From contig JAEWQO010000033.1 of the NCBI GenBank assembly GCA_023460315.1, positions 1-14,786 on the forward strand: DNA of 14,786 bases. The letters run 5' to 3'. This DNA comes from Actinomycetes bacterium. GTDB taxonomy: Bacteria > Actinomycetota > Coriobacteriia > Coriobacteriales > Eggerthellaceae. Under the pieces are notes generated by a model that worked only from the letters and a program-made list of their open reading frames with translations, searched no databases and was not told where the DNA came from. A program made the translations under genes and the position numbers. Shown piece after piece: positions 1 through 4,353 of this stretch (positions within the stretch are counted from its first letter, which is position 1; each line of letters begins with the position of its first letter).

Positions 1-317
1 CGCTAGTCAAGGGCGTCCTGTCGCTCGCGGACGTCGCGGGGGAGCCGAGGATCCGCGTCGGCACCAAGGTCGTGCGGGTCTCGACGGGCGAGAACGCCGC
101 CCGCCTGTGGACTCAGGCGGAGTTCGCCACGGCGTTCGGCAGGCAGTTCGACCCGGCGCGGGACTTCGTGGGCGTGATGAACGCGGACGGCGCTGCCTCC
201 GGGGCGCATGTCCAGGGCTGCACGTTTGATGGCGGGAGCCTGTACGCGGTGCAGGACATAACCGTCTCCGGTCCGACGGACACGCGCGTCAACTACCTCG
301 TCGCGCTGGCGAGCTAG
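1..317 (+). CDS. Phage structural or tail-associated protein, C-terminal part only
   Basis: The reading frame is open from position 3 to a TAG at 315-317, so this is the last 104 or so residues of a longer protein whose start lies outside the window. The visible part has no membrane segment and no catalytic motif I recognise. Its last stretch, ending in VNYLVALAS, is rich in short beta-prone segments (CTFDGGSLYAVQDITVSG), as in C-terminal domains of phage tail or baseplate proteins. Being last before the lysis cassette fits a late tail-fibre, baseplate or receptor-binding protein. The GTG at 72 is an internal codon, not a start. The role is inferred mostly from position. Confidence 0.55.
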   Translation, partial: LVKGVLSLADVAGEPRIRVGTKVVRVSTGENAARLWTQAEFATAFGRQFDPARDFVGVMNADGAASGAHVQGCTFDGGSLYAVQDITVSGPTDTRVNYLVALAS

Positions 318-329
318 GGAGGTGATCGG

Positions 330-662
330 ATGATGGAGCAGATCCTGTATCCCGTGATCGTCTGGGCCGTCTGCGGCGTTGCGGGGTTCGCCGTCGGAAA
401 CGCCCGCAGCGCGGCCAGGAAGCACCGCAAGCGCGAAGACGATGACCGCAGGATGATGGAGTCCCTCTGCGACGGCATGCGCTCCCTGCTGAGGAACGAG
501 CTCGTCAAGGAGCACCGCGACATGCTGCAGGAGGGAGGGTGCACGCTGCTGGACAAGGAGATCGCGAACCGCAACTACGTGCCGTACCACGCGCTCGGCG
601 GCAACGGCATCGGCACGAAGATGTACGAGGAGATCATGGCGTCCAAGACGCTCAACGATTGA
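330..662 (+). CDS. Small membrane-anchored phage protein of the lysis region
   Basis: This 110-residue protein starts 12 bases after the upstream stop behind a strong ribosome site (GGGAGGTGA, 318-326). A second ATG follows directly at 333. Residues 4-24 are hydrophobic (ILYPVIVWAVCGVAGFAVG) and look like one N-terminal membrane segment or uncleaved anchor. A basic stretch (RSAARKHRKRED) follows, then a long charged helix, and near the end the motif YHALGGNGIGTKMYEEI. That tail resembles short proteins encoded just before holins in many Gram-positive siphophages (YHxLGGNGT plus MYEE), whose function is unknown. It could be a holin partner or an accessory virion protein. No signal cleavage site is evident. 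Confidence 0.7.
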   Translation: MMEQILYPVIVWAVCGVAGFAVGNARSAARKHRKREDDDRRMMESLCDGMRSLLRNELVKEHRDMLQEGGCTLLDKEIANRNYVPYHALGGNGIGTKMYEEIMASKTLND

Positions 663-673
663 AAGGAACCAGC

Positions 674-910
674 ATGGAGAAGAACATCATCGACCAGGCC
701 ACCGACGCTTTCGTGGCGTGGTGCGCGGAGGACACCCCCGGAGCACGCCTGCAGCGCACGGTCGTGCAGGGCGTGATAGGCGTCGGCGCGGCTGCGGTCG
801 CCTACTACGTCACGGGCGACGGGGTGGCGTCGATCATCGTCGCCCCTGCCATCATGGCCATCCTCTCGCCGATCCAAAAGGCGATAGGCAACAAGGGGGA
901 GGTGGAGTAG
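674..910 (+). CDS. Probable phage holin
   Basis: The 78-residue product begins at ATG 674 behind AAAGGA (662-667, spacing 6). The reading frame stays open further upstream to 539, but that part overlaps the previous gene in another frame and has no ribosome site. A short soluble N-terminus (about residues 1-25) leads into two hydrophobic stretches, VVQGVIGVGAAAVAYYV and VASIIVAPAIMAILSPI, split by a short polar turn (TGDG), and the protein ends in a charged tail. Size, two membrane spans and a place two genes before the endolysin fit a class II-like holin that would open the membrane to release or activate the endolysin. The family is not identified by a specific motif. Confidence 0.7.
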   Translation: MEKNIIDQATDAFVAWCAEDTPGARLQRTVVQGVIGVGAAAVAYYVTGDGVASIIVAPAIMAILSPIQKAIGNKGEVE

Positions 911-1048
911 ATGGCAGACGAAATCGAGCAGATGGGCAAGGGCGAGGAGTGGACCGTCTCCGACCTCTACGGCTCGGAGGGCACCGAGGTCAAGGAGGGC
1001 GACATCAAGCCCCTCAGCCCCGAGGATGCGAAGAAGGTGTTCGGATGA
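911..1048 (+). CDS. Small acidic phage protein between holin and endolysin
   Basis: This 45-residue ORF starts at ATG 911, the base after the holin stop codon, and has a ribosome site inside the holin gene (GGGGGAGGT, 7 bases upstream). Its TGA at 1046-1048 overlaps the endolysin ATG at 1045 by four bases (ATGA), so the two are probably translationally coupled. The protein is highly acidic (MADEIEQMGKGEEW at the N-terminus), with no membrane segment and no Cys. I recognise no family. Tight packing within an operon is the main evidence that it is real. Possible roles are an endolysin regulator, an antiholin-like cytosolic partner or a minor virion protein; all three are speculation. Confidence 0.65.
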   Translation: MADEIEQMGKGEEWTVSDLYGSEGTEVKEGDIKPLSPEDAKKVFG

Positions 1049-1764
1049 GCGAGTTCGTCAAGGCGTATTACTCGACCCCAGGACGGGGCGGGCATTCCGT
1101 GATCGGCGTCGTGCCCCACATCGCGGAATCGTCCTCGATGGCGGGCGTGGACGCGACGTTCACGGGCGGGGTCCGCGAGGCTTCGGCCCACTACTGCGTG
1201 GACGGCGCCAATGTGCACCAGTACGTCGACGAGGCCGACACCGCGTGGGCGGTCGGAAACTGGACGGGCAACTGCCAGACGATCTCGATCGAGCACGTGG
1301 GCACGACGGCGAATCCCCCCGGCAAAGCAACGCTCGACCGATCAGCGCGGCTCATGGCGGAGATCGCGCAGAGGCATGGCTGGACGAGCTATGCGCTCGG
1401 GACAAACGTGTTCTTGCACAAATGGTTTTCTGCCACGTCGTGCCCAGCAACGCTGGACGTGGACTATCTGATATCAAAGGCAAACGACATCCTGGGCGGG
1501 AGCCCGGAGGAGGAAGAGGTCAGACCCATGGAATTCGTCTATCGCCCGAACGGGCAGAACTATCTCAACTGGTTCGACGGGAGCCGCATCCACACCCTGA
1601 CGGCGGAGGACGAGCTGAACGCCGTTGCTCAGGCCCACAAGGCCTCGACCGGCAAGGACATCCCCATGTTCGAACTCGGCTCCGAGGGAGCTCCATGGGC
1701 CACGCGCTTCGCCGATGCCGTGAACGCCGGGGAATCCAAGGACGGCATAGGGTCATTCCGCTGA
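1045..1764 (+). CDS. Phage endolysin, N-acetylmuramoyl-L-alanine amidase (Amidase_2 fold)
   Basis: The 239-residue enzyme should cut the amide bond between muramic acid and the stem peptide during lysis. The Amidase_2/PGRP fold covers about residues 17-150. The likely zinc ligands are His25 (GVVPHIAES), His125 and Cys133 (HKWFSATSCP); the 8-residue His-to-Cys spacing matches T7 lysozyme. SAHYCV at 47-52 and ISIEHVG at 80-86 are further family motifs. An acidic linker near 153-162 (GGSPEEEEVR) leads to a C-terminal domain (about 164-239; YRPNGQNYLNWFDG, APWATRFADAVN) that I do not recognise; it may bind cell wall. ATG 1045 was chosen because of the SD AAGGTG five bases upstream and the four-base overlap with the preceding stop. 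There is no signal peptide, consistent with holin-dependent release. Confidence 0.93.
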   Translation: MSEFVKAYYSTPGRGGHSVIGVVPHIAESSSMAGVDATFTGGVREASAHYCVDGANVHQYVDEADTAWAVGNWTGNCQTISIEHVGTTANPPGKATLDRSARLMAEIAQRHGWTSYALGTNVFLHKWFSATSCPATLDVDYLISKANDILGGSPEEEEVRPMEFVYRPNGQNYLNWFDGSRIHTLTAEDELNAVAQAHKASTGKDIPMFELGSEGAPWATRFADAVNAGESKDGIGSFR

Positions 1765-1795
1765 TCAACAAACCGTTGAAGCCTTCAACCACCCG

Positions 1796-1827
1796 TTGAC
1801 CCCCGCAAGCGTGCCGCATGCTATGAT
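1796..1827 (+). promoter_or_regulatory. Possible extended -10 promoter after the endolysin gene
   Basis: The non-coding 1765-1886 stretch holds TTGACC at 1796-1801 and an extended -10, TGCTATGAT, at 1819-1827. The 20-base spacer is too long for a normal -35/-10 pair, so any activity would rest mainly on the extended -10. Just upstream is a small perfect inverted repeat, GTTGAA-gcc-TTCAAC (1775-1789). No + strand gene follows before the terminator hairpin at 1861-1888. Confidence 0.35.
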
Positions 1828-1860
1828 GGCGCTGCTGTTCGCAAGACGTTGCAACCCTTG

Positions 1861-1888
1861 AGGGGCCTCTCCATCCGGAGGGGCCCTT
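1861..1888 (+). terminator. Strong hairpin between the convergent endolysin and AP2 genes
   Basis: AGGGGCCTCTCC (1861-1872) pairs with GGAGGGGCCCTT (1877-1888) over 12 bp including two G-U pairs, around a four-base loop. A short T-rich stretch (ATTCT) follows on the + strand. It sits after the late lysis operon and overlaps the stop codon of the - strand AP2 gene (1887-1889). It therefore most likely ends + strand late transcription. The T-tract is short and there is none on the - strand side. Confidence 0.7.
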
Positions 1889-2393
1889 ATTCTGCGTTGT
1901 GGGACTTCGCTCGCCTCAGCGCCTCCCGATAATCTTCCTCGCTGGTCGGCGGCAGGCCGTGGGCCTCCAGGATTGGATCGAAATACTCCTGCTCCGCCTC
2001 GCGGCGCGCCTCTGCGGCCTCCTCGATGGTACCGTAGGTGCCGAGGTTGACCTTGCGGCCCCTCACCTTGATATGGGCCTCCCACCGCCCGTTCTTCTTG
2101 ACGCGCGTCACCCCGCGCACGCCGCTGGTGTTCTGGCGCGTCGGCTTGCCGCTCAGGTTGCCGAGCTTGGTCCCGTCCACCGCGTCTGAGGGCTCGCACG
2201 CCTTGTCATGGACGAGGCACCCGCATGAGCGCGTGTTCCCGTCCCTGAGGGAAACGCTGCGCACGGTCACTTCGTTGCCACAGTCGCAGGCGCATCTCCA
2301 GAGCGCGTAGCCGCCCGGCGCGCTTCCAACGCGCTCCATGGCGACGAGGCGCCCGAACCTCTGGCCCGCGATATCGACCGGCTTGCCGCTCAC
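1887..2393 (-). CDS. Cys-cluster plus AP2-domain DNA-binding protein
   Basis: This 168-residue protein combines two parts. The N-terminal part opens with DIAGQRFGRLVAME and carries a Cys cluster, C34-C36-C38 (CACDC) and C57-C59 (SCGCL), probably a metal site; the same arrangement is common in phage proteins, often ahead of an AP2 or HNH domain. Residues about 88-138 (SGVRGVTRV, GRWEAHIKVRGR, LGTYGTIEEAAEAR) form a clear AP2/ERF-type DNA-binding domain. No HNH catalytic residues are seen, so a sequence-specific binding protein or a degenerate homing-endonuclease relative is likelier than an active nuclease. The start is GTG at 2393, overlapping the upstream gene's TGA by four bases (GTGA), which suggests translational coupling. 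It is the last gene of a three-gene operon. Confidence 0.85.
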   Translation of the reverse strand: MSGKPVDIAGQRFGRLVAMERVGSAPGGYALWRCACDCGNEVTVRSVSLRDGNTRSCGCLVHDKACEPSDAVDGTKLGNLSGKPTRQNTSGVRGVTRVKKNGRWEAHIKVRGRKVNLGTYGTIEEAAEARREAEQEYFDPILEAHGLPPTSEEDYREALRRAKSHNAE

Positions 2394-2815
2394 AGCGTCT
2401 CCAGCAGCTCGATGACTACTTGCGCCTGGGTCTTGCCGGTGCGCTGGCTCTCCCGTTCAAGCTTGGCCTTGGCGGACGCGGGGACGTTCGTGATGTTGAG
2501 GGACGCCTCGCCCTCCTCGGGCATCCCGAAGGCGGCGGCGTACCCGTCGGCATCGAGGTTGTCCTCGGCCCACTGCCGCGCCTCCTCGAACGACACCGGC
2601 CTGATGCGCTCGGCCCCGATGCTGCCGCCGTCCCTTGCCTCGGCGATGGGGGAGCGCGCCCCTCCCGCGAGGTGCAGGAAATACTCCCCGGTGCGCTTGC
2701 GGTGGAGGGACTCGGCGTAGTAGTCGAGGTCCATCCACGCCAGCCCGTTGTCGGACGATCCCACCAGCGCCGCCTTGTCGGTGTCGTACACCTTGCCGTT
2801 TATGACCTTCTTCAT
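2390..2815 (-). CDS. Mobile-element protein with a ribbon-helix-helix-like C-terminus
   Basis: The 141-residue protein starts with MKKVINGKVYDTDKA, an opening I know from many small proteins of phages and conjugative elements, followed by a segment with LHRKRTGEYFLHLAGGARS and a conserved-looking FEEARQWAEDNLDADGY block. Residues about 105-141 (ASLNITNVPASAKAKLERE, TGKTQAQVVIELLETL) have the strand-helix-helix pattern of ribbon-helix-helix DNA-binding proteins such as Arc/MetJ or antitoxins. No toxin-like partner of usual size is adjacent. The ribosome site GGAGGAGA lies just before ATG 2815. It is the middle gene of the operon, 10 bp after the ParB-like gene and overlapping the AP2 gene. It could be the operon's own regulator. 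The N-terminal function is unknown. Confidence 0.8.
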   Translation of the reverse strand: MKKVINGKVYDTDKAALVGSSDNGLAWMDLDYYAESLHRKRTGEYFLHLAGGARSPIAEARDGGSIGAERIRPVSFEEARQWAEDNLDADGYAAAFGMPEEGEASLNITNVPASAKAKLERESQRTGKTQAQVVIELLETL

Positions 2816-2825
2816 CGCTCTCCTC

Positions 2826-3179
2826 CTACCATTCCACGATCTCGTCTTTGTACCGCTCGACCCATGTGCCCGCGAACACCTCGCGGAGGGAGTCCCAGGG
2901 CAGGCCGTCGTACCCGTGCCCGTTGGCTTCGCACCATGCGTTGACCTCGTCGGTCACATCCTCTGCGATGTCGTCGTACATCGCGTCGCCGTCGTATCCT
3001 TCGCCGTCGAGCATGCCGAGCGCGGCGAGGCGGTGGGAGCCGGTGACGAGGCCCATGTTGCACACGAGGATCGGAGCGCCCTGCCAGCCGTCGGCCTTGA
3101 TCGACTCCGCGAGCTCGGCGACCTTGGCCGCGTCGGTCGCGTTGATCTCGCCCATCGCGCTGATCTCGTCGTACTTCAT
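2826..3179 (-). CDS. ParB-like N-terminal domain protein of the prophage
   Basis: This 117-residue protein shows the ParB/Srx-type core: a helix with AAKVAELAESIKADGW (17-32), the strand APILVCNMG (35-43), then TGSHRLAALGML (46-57), equivalent to the GxRRxxA nucleotide-binding motif of ParB. The C-terminal half is strongly acidic and unfamiliar, and the usual ParB helix-turn-helix and dimer domains are absent. Stand-alone ParB-like domains in phages have been linked to nuclease, CTPase or regulatory roles; none can be assigned here. ATG 3179 follows the ribosome site AGAGGAAG. It is the first gene of the - strand operon, read from the promoter at 3213-3241. Confidence 0.8.
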   Translation of the reverse strand: MKYDEISAMGEINATDAAKVAELAESIKADGWQGAPILVCNMGLVTGSHRLAALGMLDGEGYDGDAMYDDIAEDVTDEVNAWCEANGHGYDGLPWDSLREVFAGTWVERYKDEIVEW

Positions 3180-3212
3180 TTCTTGATCTTCCTCTCTCTT
3201 GCTGATGTACCC

Positions 3213-3241
3213 AGTATATCATAGTTACTACTAACTCGCAA
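3213..3241 (-). promoter_or_regulatory. Sigma-70-type promoter of the ParB-like/RHH/AP2 operon
   Basis: Read on the - strand, TTGCGA (3241-3236) and TATACT (3218-3213) are separated by exactly 17 bases. Transcription would start about 7 bases below the -10 and run into the ParB-like gene at 3179. The area is AT-rich compared with the surrounding genes. The inverted repeat at 3225-3262 overlaps the spacer and the -35, which suggests repression. Confidence 0.7.
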
Positions 3242-3262
3242 TAGAAATAGAGTAAGTAGTAA
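3225..3262. repeat. Operator-like inverted repeat over the accessory operon promoter
   Basis: TTACTACTAACTC (3225-3237) and GAGTAAGTAGTAA (3250-3262) are inverted copies matching at 12 of 13 positions, separated by 12 bases. The left arm covers part of the spacer and two bases of the -35 of the operon promoter; the right arm lies just upstream of it. Centre-to-centre arm spacing is 25 bases, somewhat over two helical turns, as for a dimeric or paired-dimer repressor. The RHH-like product of the operon is a natural candidate for binding here, but that is inference. Confidence 0.6.
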
Positions 3263-3274
3263 GAAATATTTCAA

Positions 3275-3300
3275 GCAAAAGAAAAACCCGCCGAGGCGGG
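3275..3300 (-). terminator. Rho-independent terminator on the - strand with no known gene upstream
   Basis: On the - strand, CCCGCC-TC-GGCGGG (3300-3287; in practice a five-pair stem with a CTCG loop) is followed directly by TTTTTCTTTTG. The T-tract exists only on this strand, so the signal ends transcripts arriving from the right. No convincing - strand gene lies between 3300 and the divergent gene at 3488. Confidence 0.7.
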
Positions 3301-3487
3301 ACGAGTATCTGATGTAAGCAGATGTGCAATTATGGGACAGAAATGAAAGTGAACCGTGTACACAGAGAAGTGCTGTATAACCGTCGTCTCGGAAACCACG
3401 TATTTATGTCCGCTCAAAAAACTACACAAATCATGCATTACAATACGCTACAATAACGCCGAAAGGTAATGTTTGAAGGAGGAGGTT
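3301..3487. other. Non-coding spacer between the ParB-like operon and the DUF2335-like gene
   Basis: The whole gene-free stretch is 3180-3487, AT-rich for this genome. Its left part holds the promoter, operator and terminator listed separately. In 3301-3475 I see no convincing CDS. A - strand ORF of 55 codons (ATG 3438 to TGA 3271) has no ribosome site and runs through the terminator hairpin, so I do not call it. Near-direct repeats TACAATACGC and TACAATAACGC (3439-3459) could be -10-like elements or binding sites for the + strand gene, but no -35 fits well. A strong ribosome site, AAGGAGGAGG, ends the region at 3476-3485. Confidence 0.5.
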
Positions 3488-4048
3488 GTGAGCGATGACA
3501 ACAATGGAATTGTTGACGATCCCCGGTCTGGACAACAGCAAGAAGCTTCAGAAAATGCAGAGGGATGCAAAAAAGCGGATGGAGAACGGGATCCGCACGC
3601 AGATGATTGCTGCCTCATTAATGAGCAGGAAGACGACCTCGAAAAAATAGAGGATCTGCTAAACGCCGTTCCTGAACCTCTCCGGGAAATAATTTCAGAA
3701 GCAATGATAACAAAGAGCTGGTCGGGAATTCTGCCCGACCCGGGCTCTTTTTCTGCATATCCCGAATGGGTCCAACATAAAATGACGGACTGGAACGACG
3801 CTAAAATAATCGACGAATCGAGAAGACTCGATAAGATGACTGAAGCGGCGATTTCTCATATTAGGCTTGAGTCAGTTCTGACTTTCTTGATAAATGCGAT
3901 ATTTGCAGTTATTGCATTCTTGGCTTTTATATGGACCCTTGATCCGGCATCTTTTGGTCTCTTGTCAGTCCCGGGCATTACTATTGCAGTCAATTTGTGG
4001 AAGGGCAGGAAGAAAAAAGCATCTGAAGATGCCGACGATTTGAGCTAG
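3488..4048 (+). CDS. DUF2335-like two-span membrane protein, prophage accessory gene
   Basis: The 186-residue protein has an acidic, Gln/Asp-rich N-terminus (about 1-60), then the motif WSGILPDPGSFSAYPEW (78-94), similar to the SGPLPPPExLxxYE motif of the DUF2335 family, then a helical segment (residues 99-127) and two close hydrophobic segments (about 130-149 and 156-170) ending in the basic tail KGRKKK. This order fits a cytoplasmic N-terminal domain anchored by a C-terminal hairpin. GTG 3488 is preferred over TTG 3473, because AAGGAGGAGG (3476-3485) would lie inside the longer version and is well spaced for the GTG. Base use is clearly more AT-rich than in the flanking genes, and it is a lone gene next to the attachment junction, both typical of an acquired prophage cargo gene. 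Function is unknown; membrane-acting exclusion or a defence effector are possibilities only. Confidence 0.75.
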   Translation: MSDDNNGIVDDPRSGQQQEASENAEGCKKADGERDPHADDCCLINEQEDDLEKIEDLLNAVPEPLREIISEAMITKSWSGILPDPGSFSAYPEWVQHKMTDWNDAKIIDESRRLDKMTEAAISHIRLESVLTFLINAIFAVIAFLAFIWTLDPASFGLLSVPGITIAVNLWKGRKKKASEDADDLS

Positions 4049-4053
4049 CCTTT

Positions 4054-4160
4054 CATCCCCCTAACCTCCACCCCGCCCACGACCTCTCCCCGCATCCATC
4101 GCCCCATGTCGCCCTGGGCGAGCGTGAGGGGTGTGAGGGGGTGGGGAAGTGGAGGGGATG
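4054..4160. repeat. Imperfect long inverted repeat, pyrimidine-rich left and purine-rich right
   Basis: The bases just after the DUF2335-like gene are almost all pyrimidines (4051-4090). After a short GC-rich centre they become almost all purines (about 4121-4175). Matching arms include CATCCCC (4054-4060) with GGGGATG (4154-4160) and CCTCCAC (4065-4071) with GTGGAGG (4149-4155). These two pairings share two bases on the right side, so the fold must contain bulges. It may end transcription, expose a structured attachment arm, or both. No CDS is supported here: open frames in this stretch show no ribosome site or recognisable protein. Confidence 0.5.
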
Positions 4161-4191
4161 ACTGAGGGGGTCAGAAAAGCGTGTGCCGGGG

Positions 4192-4224
4192 TGGTACATC
4201 TGCTGGTACATCAAGTGGTACATC
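4192..4224. repeat. Three direct repeats TGGTACATC with exact 12-base period
   Basis: TGGTACATC occurs at 4192-4200, 4204-4212 and 4216-4224, separated by TGC and AAG. The set lies about 100-130 bases on the phage side of the tRNA-derived junction. Short phased direct repeats at that distance are typical of arm-type binding sites for tyrosine integrases or their excision factors. The integrase itself is not in the window, so the assignment is inference. Confidence 0.6.
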
Positions 4225-4236
4225 TGAGCCCATTTC

Positions 4237-4311
4237 CAGTGTTCCGCGATATACCGCGATTACGTGTCCTAACTGGGAATTCGTTATCTGGCGTTCCGCA
4301 GTGTTCCACGA
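4237..4311. repeat. Second direct-repeat pair close to the attachment junction
   Basis: CAGTGTTCCGCGA (4237-4249) recurs as CAGTGTTCCACGA (4299-4311) with one mismatch, 62 bases apart. A partial copy, GCGTTCCGC, lies at 4291-4299, and CCGCGAT occurs twice ten bases apart (4244-4250 and 4254-4260). They flank the 40 or so bases next to the tRNA remnant and could be further recombinase or accessory-protein sites. Confidence 0.4.
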
Positions 4312-4323
4312 ATAAGGCGCAGT

Positions 4324-4353
4324 GTGAAGGTTCAAGTCCTTTCGCCCGCACCA
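4324..4353 (+). other. Attachment junction: 3' end of a tRNA, probably tRNA-Leu
   Basis: The bases read as a tRNA 3' end on the + strand: T-stem GAAGG (4326-4330), T-loop TTCAAGT (4331-4337), T-stem CCTTT (4338-4342), acceptor strand CGCCCGC (4343-4349), discriminator A and encoded CCA (4351-4353). A matching acceptor 5' strand (GCGGGCG) and a D-arm are absent upstream, so no full tRNA is present. This acceptor and T-arm pattern is common in bacterial tRNA-Leu. Prophages that integrate into a tRNA 3' end leave exactly such a duplicate at the distal junction. The intact tRNA is therefore predicted left of the prophage, in the same orientation. The true crossover core may be shorter or longer than marked. 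Confidence 0.75.

Larger units (their letters stand above)
1..4353. mobile_element. Right end of an integrated prophage, truncated at the window start
   Basis: The segment runs from phage structural and lysis genes on the + strand, through a convergent accessory operon and an AT-richer accessory gene, to a partial tRNA 3' end at about 4324-4353 that has no matching 5' half. A holin-like gene beside an amidase endolysin is a phage lysis cassette. A tRNA 3' end without its tRNA is the usual mark of tyrosine-integrase insertion into a tRNA gene. No integrase, repressor, terminase or capsid gene is visible, so those must lie to the left. Whether the prophage is complete or able to excise cannot be judged from this window. 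Confidence 0.85.

Noticed and set aside
3..590. Long - strand ORF (195 codons) across the phage late genes
   Set aside because: It is antisense to two + strand genes with good ribosome sites and shows Arg/His/Ala-rich composition typical of a GC-rich shadow frame.
718..1044. In-frame upstream extension of the endolysin
   Set aside because: It covers the holin and the small acidic gene in another frame, is Arg/Gly-rich shadow sequence, and ignores the ATG with a proper ribosome site at 1045.
3271..3438. - strand ORF of 55 codons in the spacer
   Set aside because: There is no ribosome site, and it reads through the terminator hairpin and its T-run, so coding is unlikely; a non-coding transcript fits better.
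4267..4353. A complete tRNA gene ending at the CCA
   Set aside because: No 5' acceptor strand matching CGCCCGC, no D-arm and no anticodon stem can be placed upstream; only the 3' part is present.
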